Positions 12,070-25,546 of a stretch of DNA of 64,000 nt are shown here, one piece after another; position 1 is the stretch's first letter; every line of letters begins with the position of its first letter. The notes beneath the pieces were generated by a model, which worked only from the letters and a program-made list of their open reading frames with translations, was not told the DNA's origin and did no database searches. A program made the translations under genes and the position numbers. The DNA is from Sipunculus nudus (taxonomy: Eukaryota > Annelida > Sipuncula > Golfingiida > Sipunculidae), in assembly GCA_026874595.1 (NCBI GenBank), contig CM049311.1, positions 66,011,953 through 66,075,952 of the forward strand, written 5' to 3'.

Positions 12070-13978
12070 AGGATATAAACTTGTTAGGCACCAGATCCGA
12101 TCTCAAAAATAAACGTCGTTTTTACCCTGTGTGCACAAACACGAAAGCTACTCCATCATAATTTATTACATGTACATGGCACAGCTATATGTGAAGTTTA
12201 TCTCACTAACCTGTTACACTATCGGTGTTTTTATACTCTAAAAGTGACTTCCTGAGGATGTTCTTAGGTATGTATAATAGGTATGAACAATTTTTTTTTA
12301 AATAGCCTATTTGTAAGACCTGTAACAGTAGGGACACGTCAAATATATTTATTCTATGGAATGCAAGCCTCAGCCATATGGTAGTCACTATTGTGGGATG
12401 CTCCCCAAACCGTTTTTACCAAAAAACTATTTCGGCCCATATTCATGCTTGGGTGACTGTACATTTGTTAATATTTTTAATCACTTTCCTGAATCCAGAT
12501 CATGCGCCGCATCCATACCAATCCAATCGATTCCTCATTGTTCCATTCCCGAAATGCCATGAAATTCTCATGAGAACCCGTCCATGATCGCGTGAGTTAG
12601 ATTGTAAACAAACACGCCACACGAACGGCCAAGAACGTACGACCTCCCGACGGAGGCAAATACAATCGTTAACACATGAAATGTATAACTGCTCTATGAT
12701 TGTGGTGGACCACGATTCGTGATGCAGGTATAAGGCAAAGGCCCATGTTGCGACTCCAATGCCTAGCATCCTGATTAAAATTGTATATACTGGAGTTTTT
12801 ACATCTGTAAGGGCAACATTATTCTATCCGATTCGCCCCCTAGCCAGATCCGCAACATGGTTAATGACCTTAACCCATGTCCCATCCCTCCACAGTCGGT
12901 TATGTAGTTTTTGCTAAATTTCGCCAACAGACAAACAATCCAACAAAAATAAACAAACAAAAAAATACGAGTTTTGCAGAGGTAAAGAGGCTACGGACAT
13001 TGATATTTGTACGGTTAAGCTGGCGCTGGAACAAAGATTTATAAGGTGCTGTTACCTGGGCTGTGCTGACCCCGATCAATCCTTTTCTCTTCTTTCATTG
13101 TTGTGGCTGTCTAATTTGTGCACGGGCGGACGCACCTTGATTGCGTGTAGCGGATCAGCCCGCCCTTCTCATGTCACTGAGCTGTCATAGCTTTTTTGTT
13201 CAGTTCTATTGACAGAACCTTCAGGGCCATTCCGGATGGGCTTTGTGTAAAAATTAAGCAGCACCTTCCCTGGAGAAAAGAACACCCACTCACATGATTC
13301 CTATATATCAGTCACTTCTCCACCTTGCAATGCTTTAGATGACAGGCGAAATGAAAAAAAAAAATCACAGAAACCTACCAACTTATTGCTTTGACAATAA
13401 CATTGGGTTTTTTCCATAAGACTGCTGGGATTTGTCTTTGCCTGGTTGACACATCTCCTACCATACGTGACTTCAGCAGGTCTCGTAATTTAAAGGGGTT
13501 ACACCCAAATACTGATAACAATACCACACTAGGGATTGTAATCAAGTAACAAAATGTGCATCCACCAGGAAATATCTCGAAACTATACCGTTACTGTAAA
13601 GAAAGATTTATGGTGATGATCCGATAAAATAACATGGAGGATCATGTGTTTATGACGCACGTTTGCTGGAAATAAAATCGCATTGTATATTTGGCAGATT
13701 TTTGCTGCCAGTATGGCGCTGAATTGCGTTTTTATTGTTATTGTAAATAAGATTTTGAATTGGTGGTCATTATTGAAAGTACATCCCGCTGTTTATAATC
13801 GAAGCAACAGATTTCTTTTTCAAATATTATGCCTTTTCTGCATAATCATACTTAATTTCCTTAAAACTTCAGTCAGCTTATAAACACTGTTGACAGTGGA
13901 GGACTCTATCCGCTATTTTAGGTTTTACACTTTCTTGAAAAGGAGATTGATGACACTGTCACATTGCAGACATTTTTA
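12070..13978. other. Unique intergenic DNA
   Basis: No gene is supported. A minus-strand frame of 89 codons at 12500-12769 has a normal base mix but overlaps two plus-strand frames and shows no family motif or splice context. Confidence 0.4.
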
Positions 13979-14045
13979 TTAAATAATAAAAAATAATAAT
14001 AATAATAATGATAGTAACAATTATAATAATAATAGTAAATGATAA
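13979..14045. repeat. (AAT)n microsatellite
   Basis: Imperfect AAT repeat interrupted by GAT and AGT triplets. Unlike the (ATT)n tract at 33.7 kb, no retrotransposon coding remnant was recognised beside it. Confidence 0.8.
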
Positions 14046-15156
14046 AAAATGATAATTCTTTTTGATACTTCAAAAATATTGAATGTCCTTGTCAGCTGCA
14101 TATATATTTTACATATAAATATACTTCTTATTTTCGTAGGTGAATGCCAACAAAGCCAATAAGCCAAAGAAAAGAGAATAATGATAAGGATTTCGAGAGG
14201 CAGTCTTGTAGAAAGGAAGGTCATCTACTCAAGAAACCTTTCTTTAAATTTAATAGGGTTTTATGCATACGTTTTCGTGAACAAATATGAATGATAACCT
14301 ATAGGATTCATACGTTTCGACTTATTGTTGTCTTTCAAGCTATGTACTGTGGGATTGCTTCCTTTGGATACGCCTGCAATACAGGTGCACAAATCAGCGG
14401 ACAGATCGTAAAGAAATTGTAAATACATCTTCGCAAGCTTGTCAAGTTGTATTACTTGCTTAGTTTGGCAGATAGCATCTTAACTCATAATTTATTAAAG
14501 AAATCGGTTGAAACTTAAAGGGAAAGTAAAAGGAGTGATATATTAAAATTCTTGAGGTGATAATCATAATATGGCTTTTATTTTTGCCATTATGATAATG
14601 CTCACTTGTACTTCGGCCGAGTCGATGAAACGTGACACACTTTCCTCCTGGCTTCAGGAGCGGATCGCCTAATTTTCTGCGTCCATATCGATTTTAAATA
14701 TTTTGCCAATATTACGTGTTAACATTTCAACTGGTTGATTGACACTTTGGCATTGGTGCGGGGATCATTAATGTTTAATATTTAAAACAAACCTCTCGGG
14801 GACCTCTCCTGTTCTTCGCTCCACTATCATTTGTATGAGAGGCAAGAATACCAAGAATATGATATTTTCTCCAGAAAAAAATGTAAAATTACATAAATTT
14901 ATCAGTCCCATCTTTATTGAAACTACATAAATTCCTTTTCACATGAATTTGTCAAAACAATTTTTATTTAGGGTCTTTTTGGGTGGGAGGGGCTGGTCAG
15001 GTAACTGCGAAATGTTTTGCACTGTAGAAATACACACAACAACCATGAGAGACAGAAGATGGGAAATGCAGTTACTTGTTTGAACCAATGTAACCGGTCT
15101 TTTTCCATTAATGTGTAGAAACGTTTCTGGTCTCACTGAATGTTAAATCAGTATTG

Positions 15157-15157
<1 letters not shown>
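14046..15157. other. Unique intergenic DNA
   Basis: No supported feature. Confidence 0.4.

Positions 15158-15213
<56 letters not shown>
15158..15213. repeat. (TA)n microsatellite
   Basis: Uninterrupted TA dinucleotides, about 28 repeats. An open frame through it (Ile-Tyr repeats) is an artefact. Confidence 0.95.
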
Positions 15214-15218
<5 letters not shown>

Positions 15219-15485
15219 GGAATCATCAATAATTATAAAACCAGTAAATCTAAGAATACAGAGTAACTGACATTGGTTCATCTCCAAGTGCAAACTTTTT
15301 TCACCGAGAAAACGTTATTTTCAATAGGAACTCTGCTTGCCAGATGGCATTTTCGGCTTTCAAAGATGCATCTTAGAAATTATCCATGTACATATTCCAT
15401 GGTTCGGCCATTGAATGTATATGTTCTACGGTTCTCACCATCTATAGTATGAACACATCCCATAGTTATCTTAATTTTATAGTAT

Positions 15486-15487
<2 letters not shown>

Positions 15488-15526
<39 letters not shown>

Positions 15527-15532
15527 TATATT
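15488..15532. repeat. (TA)n microsatellite, one interruption
   Basis: TA repeat broken by a single C near 15521. Confidence 0.9.
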
Positions 15533-16230
15533 TATTCAAAAGATACCTATTAAACAAATAAATCTTTGAGACGTATATATCTGAAACAGCATTTTTTTTA
15601 TGTTCCCCTTTACCAACCTATTGTTGGGTTGACTTATAGATAAAATTCGCTGCCATTTTGTATCGACCACATACGGTTTGATAAAGTAACATCTGCCACG
15701 ACACAATAACTTCAAAGAAACCACGAACGGAAGACCGAATCGTACTTATTTAGAATGACGGCGCCCATAAAACCGGCTTCACTTTTCAGAAATGAAAAAG
15801 TGTACAGAAGATAATACACACAAAGATACAAGCCTGTGAACTCGACCTGATGGGGATTCAGCACTGACTGGCCGGGATTTTAAGAGAACCAGAAAGCATA
15901 AGTAATCCCCCAGGTTTCCGTGGCAATTAAGTCTAACACGTCCCTCAGGTGGCGACCTAGCACGTTTACGGCTTGAAAACTTGGAGGTGACGCCCCGTTA
16001 TTTCATATAACCATGTCCTGCTGTAGAAATACCACACTCATTTCTTCCCAGGGATTGATTTTATAACTTTTCTCTCCGATCTTTAGCTTATCTGACCGTC
16101 TTTCTGCGTTTATTTGCCTCTCTATTGATTTTACTGCATGATGGAAATAGTTTGAGAATAAAAATTAGCATTTACCTTGAAAGTTGTTGCTTGGGAAGGA
16201 ACGAAAGGCTGAACATATATGGTTTGTCAG
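15533..16230. other. Unique DNA with a small hairpin
   Basis: An inverted repeat CACTTTTCA / TGAAAAAGTG with a 4-base loop lies at 15780-15802. Nothing else is recognised. Confidence 0.4.
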
Positions 16231-16244
16231 TAGAGAGAGAGAGG

Positions 16245-16276
<32 letters not shown>

Positions 16277-16423
16277 AGAAAGGGAACATGTCCTTGGACA
16301 TAATGCCAAGATATTTTCCTATTTTAAGTTGACAATGAACGGGGAAAGATACAAATGGACGGACCAAGTGTGTGATCGTGGATTTCCAGCTTCATGTTTA
16401 AACGATTGGAAGATCATGAGATC

Positions 16424-16460
<37 letters not shown>
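16231..16460. repeat. Two (GA)n tracts
   Basis: GA repeats at about 16231-16276 (impure) and 16425-16460 (pure), 150 bp apart. A frame through them encodes Arg-Glu repeats and is not a gene. Confidence 0.9.
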
Positions 16461-16464
<4 letters not shown>

Positions 16465-18624
16465 CATGTGAAAAGACGATAGGTCGGTATTACTGACTTT
16501 TGCCGAGCGTATTATTATTCCCTGTTACATGGTACGTCGGAGGAAACCCTGCGTTAATTATTTAGAAAGGCAAACTTTCAGATTTTCCCATTATATTGTG
16601 AGAACAACAATATAAAAATCACCCGCTCCGAAACCGAGGGATACTTTTAGAGACACAAGAATTTTAAAGAAGTGACAAGAATTTTCCGGTTCCCTTTGTC
16701 GAAACCTACATATATAGATGTTTGTCTTGACTTCATATGGAAGCATTTCTTCTGGGTCTGCTCTGGGTGTACTAGAAGATTACTAAATCAAATGCACGAC
16801 CTTTGGGAGCCGTTAGGGGAAGTAAGCACAGAGTGACTACAAACAATAAAGTCCATCAGCGGTATGGGATGACTTCTTTTGCACACTGGAATCCTGAAGC
16901 ATGTGAGAGGTGGAGACTATAGTAAATATTCTCCAGCAATTCCCGAAGATCACTCAGCCCCGGAACACCTTAAAAAGTTATCCTTATCTGGGAATGCTTT
17001 CCCACTGCTATTATGTGGTCGCTTGTCGTCCATAGACTTTCTGCATATAAAAGTGGTTCATTCATATGATGGTGTATCAGGCGTGAGTGTTTATCAGGCA
17101 TAAAGCGCGGGACACGTAGTGCGTCAAATGTGTTCATGGTCTTTATGTAGTTGTCTGTATTCGCCTTTAGAAGGACATGAGAACCTCCATGAGAAAAAAA
17201 GTTCTAATCTTTTGACAAGTATTCTGAGAAGTGCTTATAATCAAACTTTATTGTTTGTTTAATCAACATTTCAGTACGTAAAATGTCATTTTTCGACAAT
17301 GCTTACCTGTGCGACATTGGCTATGATTATTACAAAATATAACCTTGTAGTAGTACATGCCATTTTTTGCGCTTTTGTTACATGGTTATTCGATCCCTAT
17401 ATATTTTCAAATGCATTTTCTCCATCCGAACCCTATGACAGTTAACCAATTAGCTTCTTGTAAGAGTAAATGAAACAACTCCACCGTTTCCCCCAAGAAC
17501 AACAAATCTAATATCACCGAGGTTCCCGTTTGTAACGGCAGAAAAAAAACCGGTTAATAACACGTGGCCAGTGAGACAATATTATACAATTATGAATATC
17601 GACTGGAAAAAGAATAGAGGCCATATACTGGTCATTATTACTGCAGTTTTCATCAGTTTAAGCTTGTAATAAAAAATCTCATCATCCCAGTATACCTGAC
17701 TTTTATGACTTGAAATACCCATACATTTGGTATTTTATTTGAAGATTTTTTTTGTCAGCTAGGTAAGTTTAAAATAATTCAATTTGATAACACGTGGTTA
17801 GAAAGGTTATACTGTTATCCTGTTTTATTTTATAAAACATTCCTGTACACTTAGTTTTTAACGACTGGTAACGTGCATGTACGATGTATAAAAAAGAAAA
17901 AAATTCCTGCCTGGTGATACAGGTAATTCTGTCATTTAAACCTTTATTGTCTTTTTTTACTATATAACAGTATTAAGTATCCTATTCATGAGCGCAATAG
18001 ACTTGACTTGCCAGTCAAGTTTAGATGAACTTTATCCCAAAAGATTGGTACTTGAGATCTTGAGCACTAGATCTGACAAACGACAAGTGCATTCAGTGGA
18101 TGATATTTTGGTTATTAAGTACGCCATGTTACTTTTAGACCAGGTCAGGTCAGGCCAAATTCAAGTTGGCGTGTCCTGGCTAACCTTTATTGACTGGACC
18201 CGTGATAAGTGTTTACTTAAGTAACCTCTAAGAAAATAAACTACATGTTGTTGGTATCGTTTCTGGGTGTTCCGTACGTACCTTGAGTTTTGACCGATTA
18301 TGATGACCTACAGTAAACTTCTAAGGCTGATTCATCTATTATACACTATACATCTATAATAACATTTTTGTCTTTCTTGTTTTCATGACATTATTACCGA
18401 TTGACACAAAATGGTGACCTGTAGACATAAACAGACACACACATCGCATTCATTAATATACTTAACAAATCTTCCGTTTCTGCCAGCAGCAAATATAGAC
18501 ATTTGCGATAACATTACTTCCATCTAAATATTTGTGAGTATGTGTTCAGACCGGTTCTTGAGAAATGATTCAAGTATCTTTTATTAGACCTGCCAGTGTT
18601 CGATGATTACAAAGTGAGATGTTT
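16461..18624. other. Unique intergenic DNA
   Basis: No gene is accepted. The plus-strand frames at 16879-17103 (74 codons) and 17988-18224 (78 codons) have a fairly balanced base mix. Neither has a recognisable motif, a good start context or splice sites that tie them to other exons. Confidence 0.4.
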
Positions 18625-18902
18625 GTAGGGTTAACCGCCTCCATTTTCCCTAATGCTGCGAGTACTGGGTGAGAAATCACCACCACCATTGCCAGGTCGT
18701 AGCAGCCAGACGCCCCCAAAAGGCGCACTCGCTTGTGCGTGAAACACGAAAGTGGAATACAGACTTCCTATTGAGCCTTTAGAGCGCTCTGCACCCTCTG
18801 TGGGGGTCGACCGTGAAAAGTCTCACTGTTACTCGGCTGATATTGGAACTCTTGATCTGGCGGTATTATGCCATGTGCTCTTCCTCTACCACAAAGGCCG
18901 GT
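18625..18902 (-). mobile_element. SINE family A, minus strand, near full length
   Basis: The head (about 18781-18902 reversed) contains the family signature GAGCGCTCT and a mutated B box. The body reads, on the minus strand, TTTCACGCACAAGCGAGTGC then GCCTTTTGGGGGCGTC and CTCACCCAGTACTCGCAGCA, in the same order as the copies at 9818 and 57690. No A-tail is visible. Confidence 0.65.
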
Positions 18903-19216
18903 GAAACAACATACCATGGAACTCTCACTTCATCTAGCCCGACATAGTGACACGAGATTAGAATGTTCAATTATGCCTTGATACCGCTAGCATTAACTCT
19001 TTTTTTATATATAGTAAGAAGTATTGATATTATGTGATTCAGCCAAAACTATATACAGGTAAACTTTTATCTTTCATAATAAAAAAATATACTGATATCC
19101 TCCATAGTAACGATATCATAAAAAAAAACTAATTATGTGTTTAATAATATGTTTTGAATAATATGTTTGCAGTGTTTTGTCCCCGAAATCTTAAGAATAT
19201 CCTTTCCAGATATTTC
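18903..19216. other. AT-rich DNA
   Basis: No supported feature. Confidence 0.4.
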
Positions 19217-19382
19217 AAGACCTCTGCTGTGAGAAATTATGTTTTCCCTTAAAATTCTAGAGTAAATTTGCTAATTGACCAAACAACCGCCCTAGAACCA
19301 TCTAAGACCTCTGCTGTGAGAAATTATGTTTTCCCTTAGATGGTTCTAGGGCGGTTGTTTGGTCAATTAGAAAATTTACTCT
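19217..19382. repeat. Fold-back: 48 bp arms with an embedded direct repeat
   Basis: Arm 19259-19306 is the reverse complement of 19335-19382 with one mismatch (at the G in AATTTGCTAATT) and a 28-base spacer. A 35 bp sequence starting AAGACCTCTGCTGTGAGAAA occurs identically at 19217-19251 and 19304-19338, so the second direct copy supplies the loop and the edges of both arms. This arrangement is expected from replication template switching (copy back, then copy forward) rather than from a transposon. No matching sequence elsewhere in the window was noticed. Confidence 0.9.
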
Positions 19383-19956
19383 ATTGATTATGACGAACTT
19401 GATGAAATTTTGTAAAGGTAGGAGTAACGACCAAGAACCATGGAACAACCCCTTTTAAGTTTTGAGGTAATTTACAACATCTTAATGTGTTTTTGTTTAA
19501 AGGGTGCTTTATCACTGTGAGCTTGGGCCATCACGTCTCTAGGTTCAGTGTTAAGCGTAACTGCCCGTGCGCTTACACAACTGTATTCGAAAATCTTTAG
19601 CTCTAACGAACAGAGAGGATGTTGCAGAGCTGGTGAACCGTAACCCGCTTATCTTCCCAAAAGGAGATTGGGGGGGGGGGGGGGTCTTTCCAGACCTGGG
19701 GACCTTTTTAGGTTTAGTCATTAGTCCTCTTGTGTTGGACCCCTCTTTTTCTTAAATTCTGTATCCGCCCCTGCTTCCACATGGTAATCTGTTATTCTTG
19801 AATCCCTACGGGGGTATTTAGTACTGTGTATGCAGTTCTGATTTAGGTATAATTCCCTCGGTTCAAATGGTAAACACCTCCCTTCCCCCTTTCTGGATCA
19901 AGTTTTTTTCTTTTACCGCTATTAAACCCCTAAATCCGCCACATATAATAATGTGT

Positions 19957-19959
<3 letters not shown>
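19383..19959. other. Unique DNA with a G15 run
   Basis: G run at 19670-19684. The flank ending CTGTATCCGCCCCTG near 19758-19772 resembles the GC-rich termini of hAT-like MITEs (compare the terminus at 35673), but the other end was not identified. Confidence 0.4.

Positions 19960-20011
<52 letters not shown>
19960..20011. repeat. (TA)n microsatellite
   Basis: About 26 TA repeats. Confidence 0.95.
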
Positions 20012-20015
<4 letters not shown>

Positions 20016-22924
20016 TACACATACAGCCCTGACCAATTGGAAGTTCATTTATAAGTACTCGGGAATATATAAATTACTAGAAAGCCACGTAGCTTTTTTT
20101 AAACAAATGTAACTACTCAGGCGGATAGGAAACTTTACTACCTTTCATGCACGTAAACCATGCAACATTACCAGGTGCGATTATAAAATCAATATTTTAC
20201 TTGTTCTTAAATATCTTTAACGTCACCTGATATGTTGTGTGAAAGAAAGAAATAAACTTATTTTTAATTATATTAGAAATAATGATATTTTCAAAATGAA
20301 CTGGCAGAACTATATAAATTTATAGGTAGGGAACATATTATATCGCTAATACAGAGTCCTCTTTATACAATCATTCATAAAAACTATAAGGAAACCCTGT
20401 CAATCCCTGCGAATAAAGTCCTTGTGTATTTACATGAAATTTATGGAGAATAAGGCTTTGAGCGGAGGAGGAGTTAATATGGATCAAGAAGAGTTTGCAT
20501 CAGTGATTAACTTTTAAGTCCCAGTATATATGTCTTCCGTTTGTAGGACCTATCAATAAAAGGCATTGATAGGTAGGTGTTGCTGGGTCGGATTTATGTG
20601 GGCGGGCGCAAGAAAATAAACACTTAATACTGAAAAACAAAGCCGGCTCTACCTTCATGATGTATTTCAAACTATATCCCGGGTTTGCGACACTGCAGCC
20701 TAAAGTTCAAAAGTGTTTCACGTTAATTGAAGAGAAACCCTTTATCAGCCCCCCCCCCCCCCCCGTGTCCCCCATATTTTCAAAACCTTTGTCCGCCCTT
20801 GTCTTTGCTCAAGAAGGCGTTGGTGAAAGTCTGCACTCATCACGTGACTTATAGAGGGTTTACTTAAACTTGATTTATTAAAACATTTTTGGTATCACTT
20901 GCGTTGCTTAGAATTGTAGTTCGTTCACTTGTTAGATTCGTGAAAAAATGTGACTAACGGGGATTAAATCATGACAGATGCTCCGATATGCATCTGGAGA
21001 ACCCAGTGATATTTATAGTATTTAGTGCTTGAAGAAGCTCCCAGATCCACCTGTATAGTCTACATTTGACCTGAGCATTTTGTTTGACATGAAGTCCCTA
21101 AAAATATGTTATTAGATGAAATTTGCAGAAATTGGTAAGCCCCGTTTTTAATGTAGTTAAATCTGGTATAGTAATAATAAAATGTCTGCAATGGATAGTT
21201 TTGAAGTAATTACACTTCTATCAGTTCCTGCACTGCAAAAATGTTATTGACATAGCACTGGCAATTTCTTTGCCACTTAATTAAGTTTACATTTCATCAA
21301 ATTCATAAGAAAATGATTGTATTATTTGAATACTGCTGATTCCGAGTAAACACAGGCCAGATGACCTGATCTGTCAGAAGAATCGATAAATGGGCTACTG
21401 TAATAACAGATCAGATCAGCGGAAATAAGGTCCGGGAACCAGCTGGTTTGTGCGTGATCGCTCCAGCCCTTCATCATTAGTTATCATTACCGTGTACCAA
21501 CCTATTATTGATGTCTACACATAGACGGTTAAACCGTGTTCGGATCCAGCACCTTACTCACATCAAGGAACCTACAAAACATCTTGCGGCTGCCCTGAAA
21601 ATCATGTCACTGATCATATCTTACGTGAAATTATCCCGATCTAGCATTCCATCATTCACCAGGATTCTGTGTATCTGTTTAGCGTAAATGTGACAGTTAG
21701 ATAGGTAGTCAAAGACTGAATCCTACGCCGGTTATCAACGTCATCATAGATCATCCCAAGAGCAAAAGTGATGACTATAACCAATGAATGGCCCGGCCCT
21801 CGGCCTTGATAAAGAAAAACGCCTCATCTATAGCATATGTTTAGATTTCCTTTAATTAAAACATAACACGGTGATCAAAATTAACGAGATATAACCAATA
21901 GTTCCTACAATGTTACCCTGACCCTCCACAAAATACGTTCATAACTTTCTGCGTGAAGTTGGCAACGGACAAAGCAATGAACATAGGAAAAATGGTAATA
22001 TTTCTCAACCTGACTCAGGTGTTAGGATATAACTATTTCTACTATTGTCCCCAACCAATACCGCTAATGCCTCCTAATTAAACTGAAATTTGTTTCACAA
22101 TTATTATTGACGGTGGCACGAAATCGTTTTCATACAGCTATGTAGCCAAGCCAAGTATATGTTCTTTTCTGCTCATGAACTGTGATAAACGATGTTTAGT
22201 TATTCCTAAGGGAATATATCGTTCCATAAACCCTGAGACAGTTGACATTATTTGGGAGTTTTTACCAAGAGTCTATCGCAGCGTGATTAGTGATAAAATA
22301 TACAAGTGTACCAGCGGCAGAACTCGGCCAATAAAAAACCCGTTTCGCACGAACCTGGTTACGGGCGCCCAAGAATGGGTTGTGACAATAATCATTATTG
22401 CAATAATAGTTATGACCATATGATTACATAAAATGCAATTACATCAATTCCTCTTTATGCCGGGGGTGAATTGAATTACTTTGGGGTAACTTGAAATCGA
22501 TATAAGATTGTAATCGTGTCAATTTATTTTTATTTATATAATTATTGTATTTCCTTCTTAAATATTTCTGATCTTGGGTCGAGCAGTTCGAGCATGTCTT
22601 ATGCGCGTTTTGTGACATGCGGTTTGGTGACAGTTATAAATCTTTATCAATATAATTAACAATATAATTAAAATTTCGAATTGAAAGAATTAAACATAAC
22701 GTTTTAGCTTTAAATATTGTATCCGTCATGTGCATTCAATAATACATAAGAATTTGTTAATTTACTACACCAGCGTATGATCTGAATAGGGCTAAAAATT
22801 ACGCCAAATAAAGTTATGGTTAAACCCGGGGGTCACCTGAGATAGAGGTAAGCTTAATTATTGACCCTTGTGGATTACCTAGTTCTTGGTTGAGACGAAA
22901 GTCTAGAGCTTCCGATATATGTAG
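20012..22924. other. Unique intergenic DNA
   Basis: A perfect 9 bp hairpin (CCTATCAAT / ATTGATAGG) lies at 20549-20573 and a C run at 20749-20764. About 21330-21700 is less AT-biased and rich in TGATC/ATCA-type motifs. No coding sequence is supported; the frame at 22175-22423 has no recognisable motif. Confidence 0.4.
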
Positions 22925-23015
22925 TTGCCACCGAGTTCACGGAAAGTACTTAATTTTCCTGCCCGCAGAGCAGGTGTCCTGGGGTCACTGGTTCGAATCT
23001 TGATCATGACCTTGT
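22925..23015 (+). repeat. tRNA-like SINE head remnant
   Basis: A B box (GGTTCGAATC) at 22990-22999 follows CCTGCCCGCAGAGCAGGTGT, an anticodon-arm-like inverted repeat (CCTGC...GCAGG). This is the usual order in tRNA-derived SINE heads. No A box is convincing and no other copy in the window was found. Confidence 0.45.
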
Positions 23016-23570
23016 GTCTCATCAAATCCTTTAAGTTAACTGGAAGGTCATCCATAGGCCTTTTCAATATAGGGCAACCCAAGCATTCATTCGGCGCCTG
23101 GATGGCGGCATCTGTTGTTGGCTTCAGACCGCAGTCTATGCATTTAGCACGTTCGCTTGTTCAAGCCGGCGTGAAGGGTGTGCTCGCAAACAGGTTTTTT
23201 TATAGTCTGTTTTACACTTGACTAGGCGGAGGTTTTTTTTTGTTAGGTGACGCCTATATTGAATGAGCCTTGGCCTGTATTACAGTACCAGCACACCAGC
23301 GAAGATTTTTTAATGCGAATTCGGCTAACGCAATATTGTCTCAAATCTTTCTGAAAATAAATATCATATGACACAGACCCCCTAAGTAGGCTCCTAATAA
23401 ATTTACCTGGTGCACTTCATTTTTTTAAATATTTTATACAAAGTGTACAAATATTCAACGAAACGTACAATGTTAATCATAATAGCAGATTTGTAATTAA
23501 ATATATATATAGCAGCTCTACTTTATGTATCGAGCACTTTGATCCTGGAATGGCAATCAAACCCTTTCTG

Positions 23571-23572
<2 letters not shown>
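23016..23572. other. Unique intergenic DNA
   Basis: Nothing recognised; possibly the body of the SINE whose head precedes it. Confidence 0.35.

Positions 23573-23603
<31 letters not shown>
23573..23603. repeat. (TA)n microsatellite
   Basis: About 15 TA repeats, followed by a TATA-rich imperfect stretch. Confidence 0.9.
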
Positions 23604-23606
<3 letters not shown>

Positions 23607-25546
23607 TATATATAAAGTATATTTAACTTAAATTCATTTTACATAGATATTCAAAGTGTAAACATAAAAAAATTAAAATAGACGAAAATCTGTTGCATTT
23701 TGTAACTTCATTACACAGTTAATCAGCAAATACCAAAATATGGAGAGGTAGATCAATGATGAAATCCAATTTGGTATACTTAGTTGTTGGTAGGTAGAAT
23801 TGAGCCAGTTCGGTCAATACTTTTCTTTAAGAAGACACACACCTTGCCCACACTAGGACCATCGTAGGCGTTGATGTGCATACTGCGGCATGTTGGACAC
23901 GCCATCGAATAAGATGAGCTCGTACAAGCTACTGCATCAAATTGACGAATTTATTTCCCTACACACACGTGGATGCGGATATGTGGTTAAAACTAATTGT
24001 GTTTACTTTTTCTTGTTTGTTTTTCACCAAACAGGTTGAAGAAAAGAGGACTCAAGTAAACTATGGAAATACGGACACTAGTTTAATTTGCGTTTTGTTT
24101 TGACGCCTCGATTATCTCATTTACAAAACATAAAATATTTGTAGAGGTTGGCATTGGACAAGGATCTGCCGATTAACTTTGATACATATTCTATATGAAA
24201 TATACCATGAACAGGTATGAAATTTGTTTCTTATTTTAATTATCAATGGTAAAGGGGTAAGCCCTGCAATTAAGATCCACATCTTAAACATATCTTCAAT
24301 ACGGAGAACCCGTTGCCATGAAAAATGTATCTATAGGTATAGTAAATTAAGAGCAATTGACCAAACTGACAGACATAAATATAACAATGAGATTTGTAAA
24401 ATACAGAGGTTATGATTTGTTTTATAATATGTAAGAACTTTATTTTCACCATGTTTTCTGAAATAATGGGACTAAAAGGTTAGTGTTCACAAACGGTCCC
24501 GTTTGACAGGCGGCGTTCTAGTAAATTTTTATACTGTTAGGATGTACCCGGAATAAGTAATCAGTTAACTTAAAGGTCTTAAATTTTAGATTGTTTTCAT
24601 AACTGTTTACCTTATGTAATTCCTTTTTCCCTCATGCTGATTGTTTTGCCTTATAGTTAGAAATTATTAAGAGAATCATTATTTAACTATAAGGGAATAA
24701 TCGTCAAAACGCCCTGTTCACCCATTGCTGTAATAATTGTAACATAAATGTAACACGTCCCTTTATTACAAATTAATCTTTTGTATCTTCTATATATGAA
24801 GTCTTTAGGGTAATTGCTGTCTGAGGCCAAACAAACAGTTGCAACTGACATGAACAGGGAACAAGTTTTATACACAGAATGGCCAGTGGTTTGATACTTT
24901 ATTCATTATTAAAGCAAAATGATATCATCCACAAACACGGAGTCTGCTTAATTTAGATAATACTACAGAAAAGGGAGAGAAAATTAGGCGAATCATGATG
25001 ACAATTCATACCATGCAGCGAATCTACTTTTTCCAATGTATCAAAAATGCACTTTGTAATGATATACCAAACTACAAACTCTTTCCATATTTTTTTGATG
25101 ATATTTAAAGAAACATAATAAAAGAAACTGCACTAAAATTTGATAACCGGAAATATAATATAAGATATAATTAGGAGCGGCATGTGTCCGATACACAAAT
25201 TATGCCCACGGAACCAGACAGTCTCAACAAATACCATACTGCGGCTCATCGGGTAGTATTAATTGCCCAGGTGAACAAAGTGAAACTGAGTACATTCTTT
25301 TGCAGCATCATACCCACCACACTACTAAGCCTGTTCTAATGTGATTTTTAATGGTTTGAAATCATAACTACCGACTATAAATATGTATTCTAGGGAATAA
25401 AAGGCTCCGCCATGTGTGTACTTGCTGTCGTCCCTGAATTCGGATCATGTGCTTGATCCATGCCAAAACCTTATAGATTCCTTAGTGGGCCATTGCCGGA
25501 GTTCATGATATTCCGTTCAAGATTGCGTATATTATGTTGTGAACAT
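23604..25546. other. Unique intergenic DNA
   Basis: No supported feature. Confidence 0.4.

Noticed and set aside
15108-15293. Protein with Ile-Tyr repeats
   Set aside because: Translation of a (TA)n microsatellite; the same applies at 19863-20112.
16125-16427. 100-codon frame with Arg-Glu repeats
   Set aside because: Produced by the (GA)n tract; no other support.
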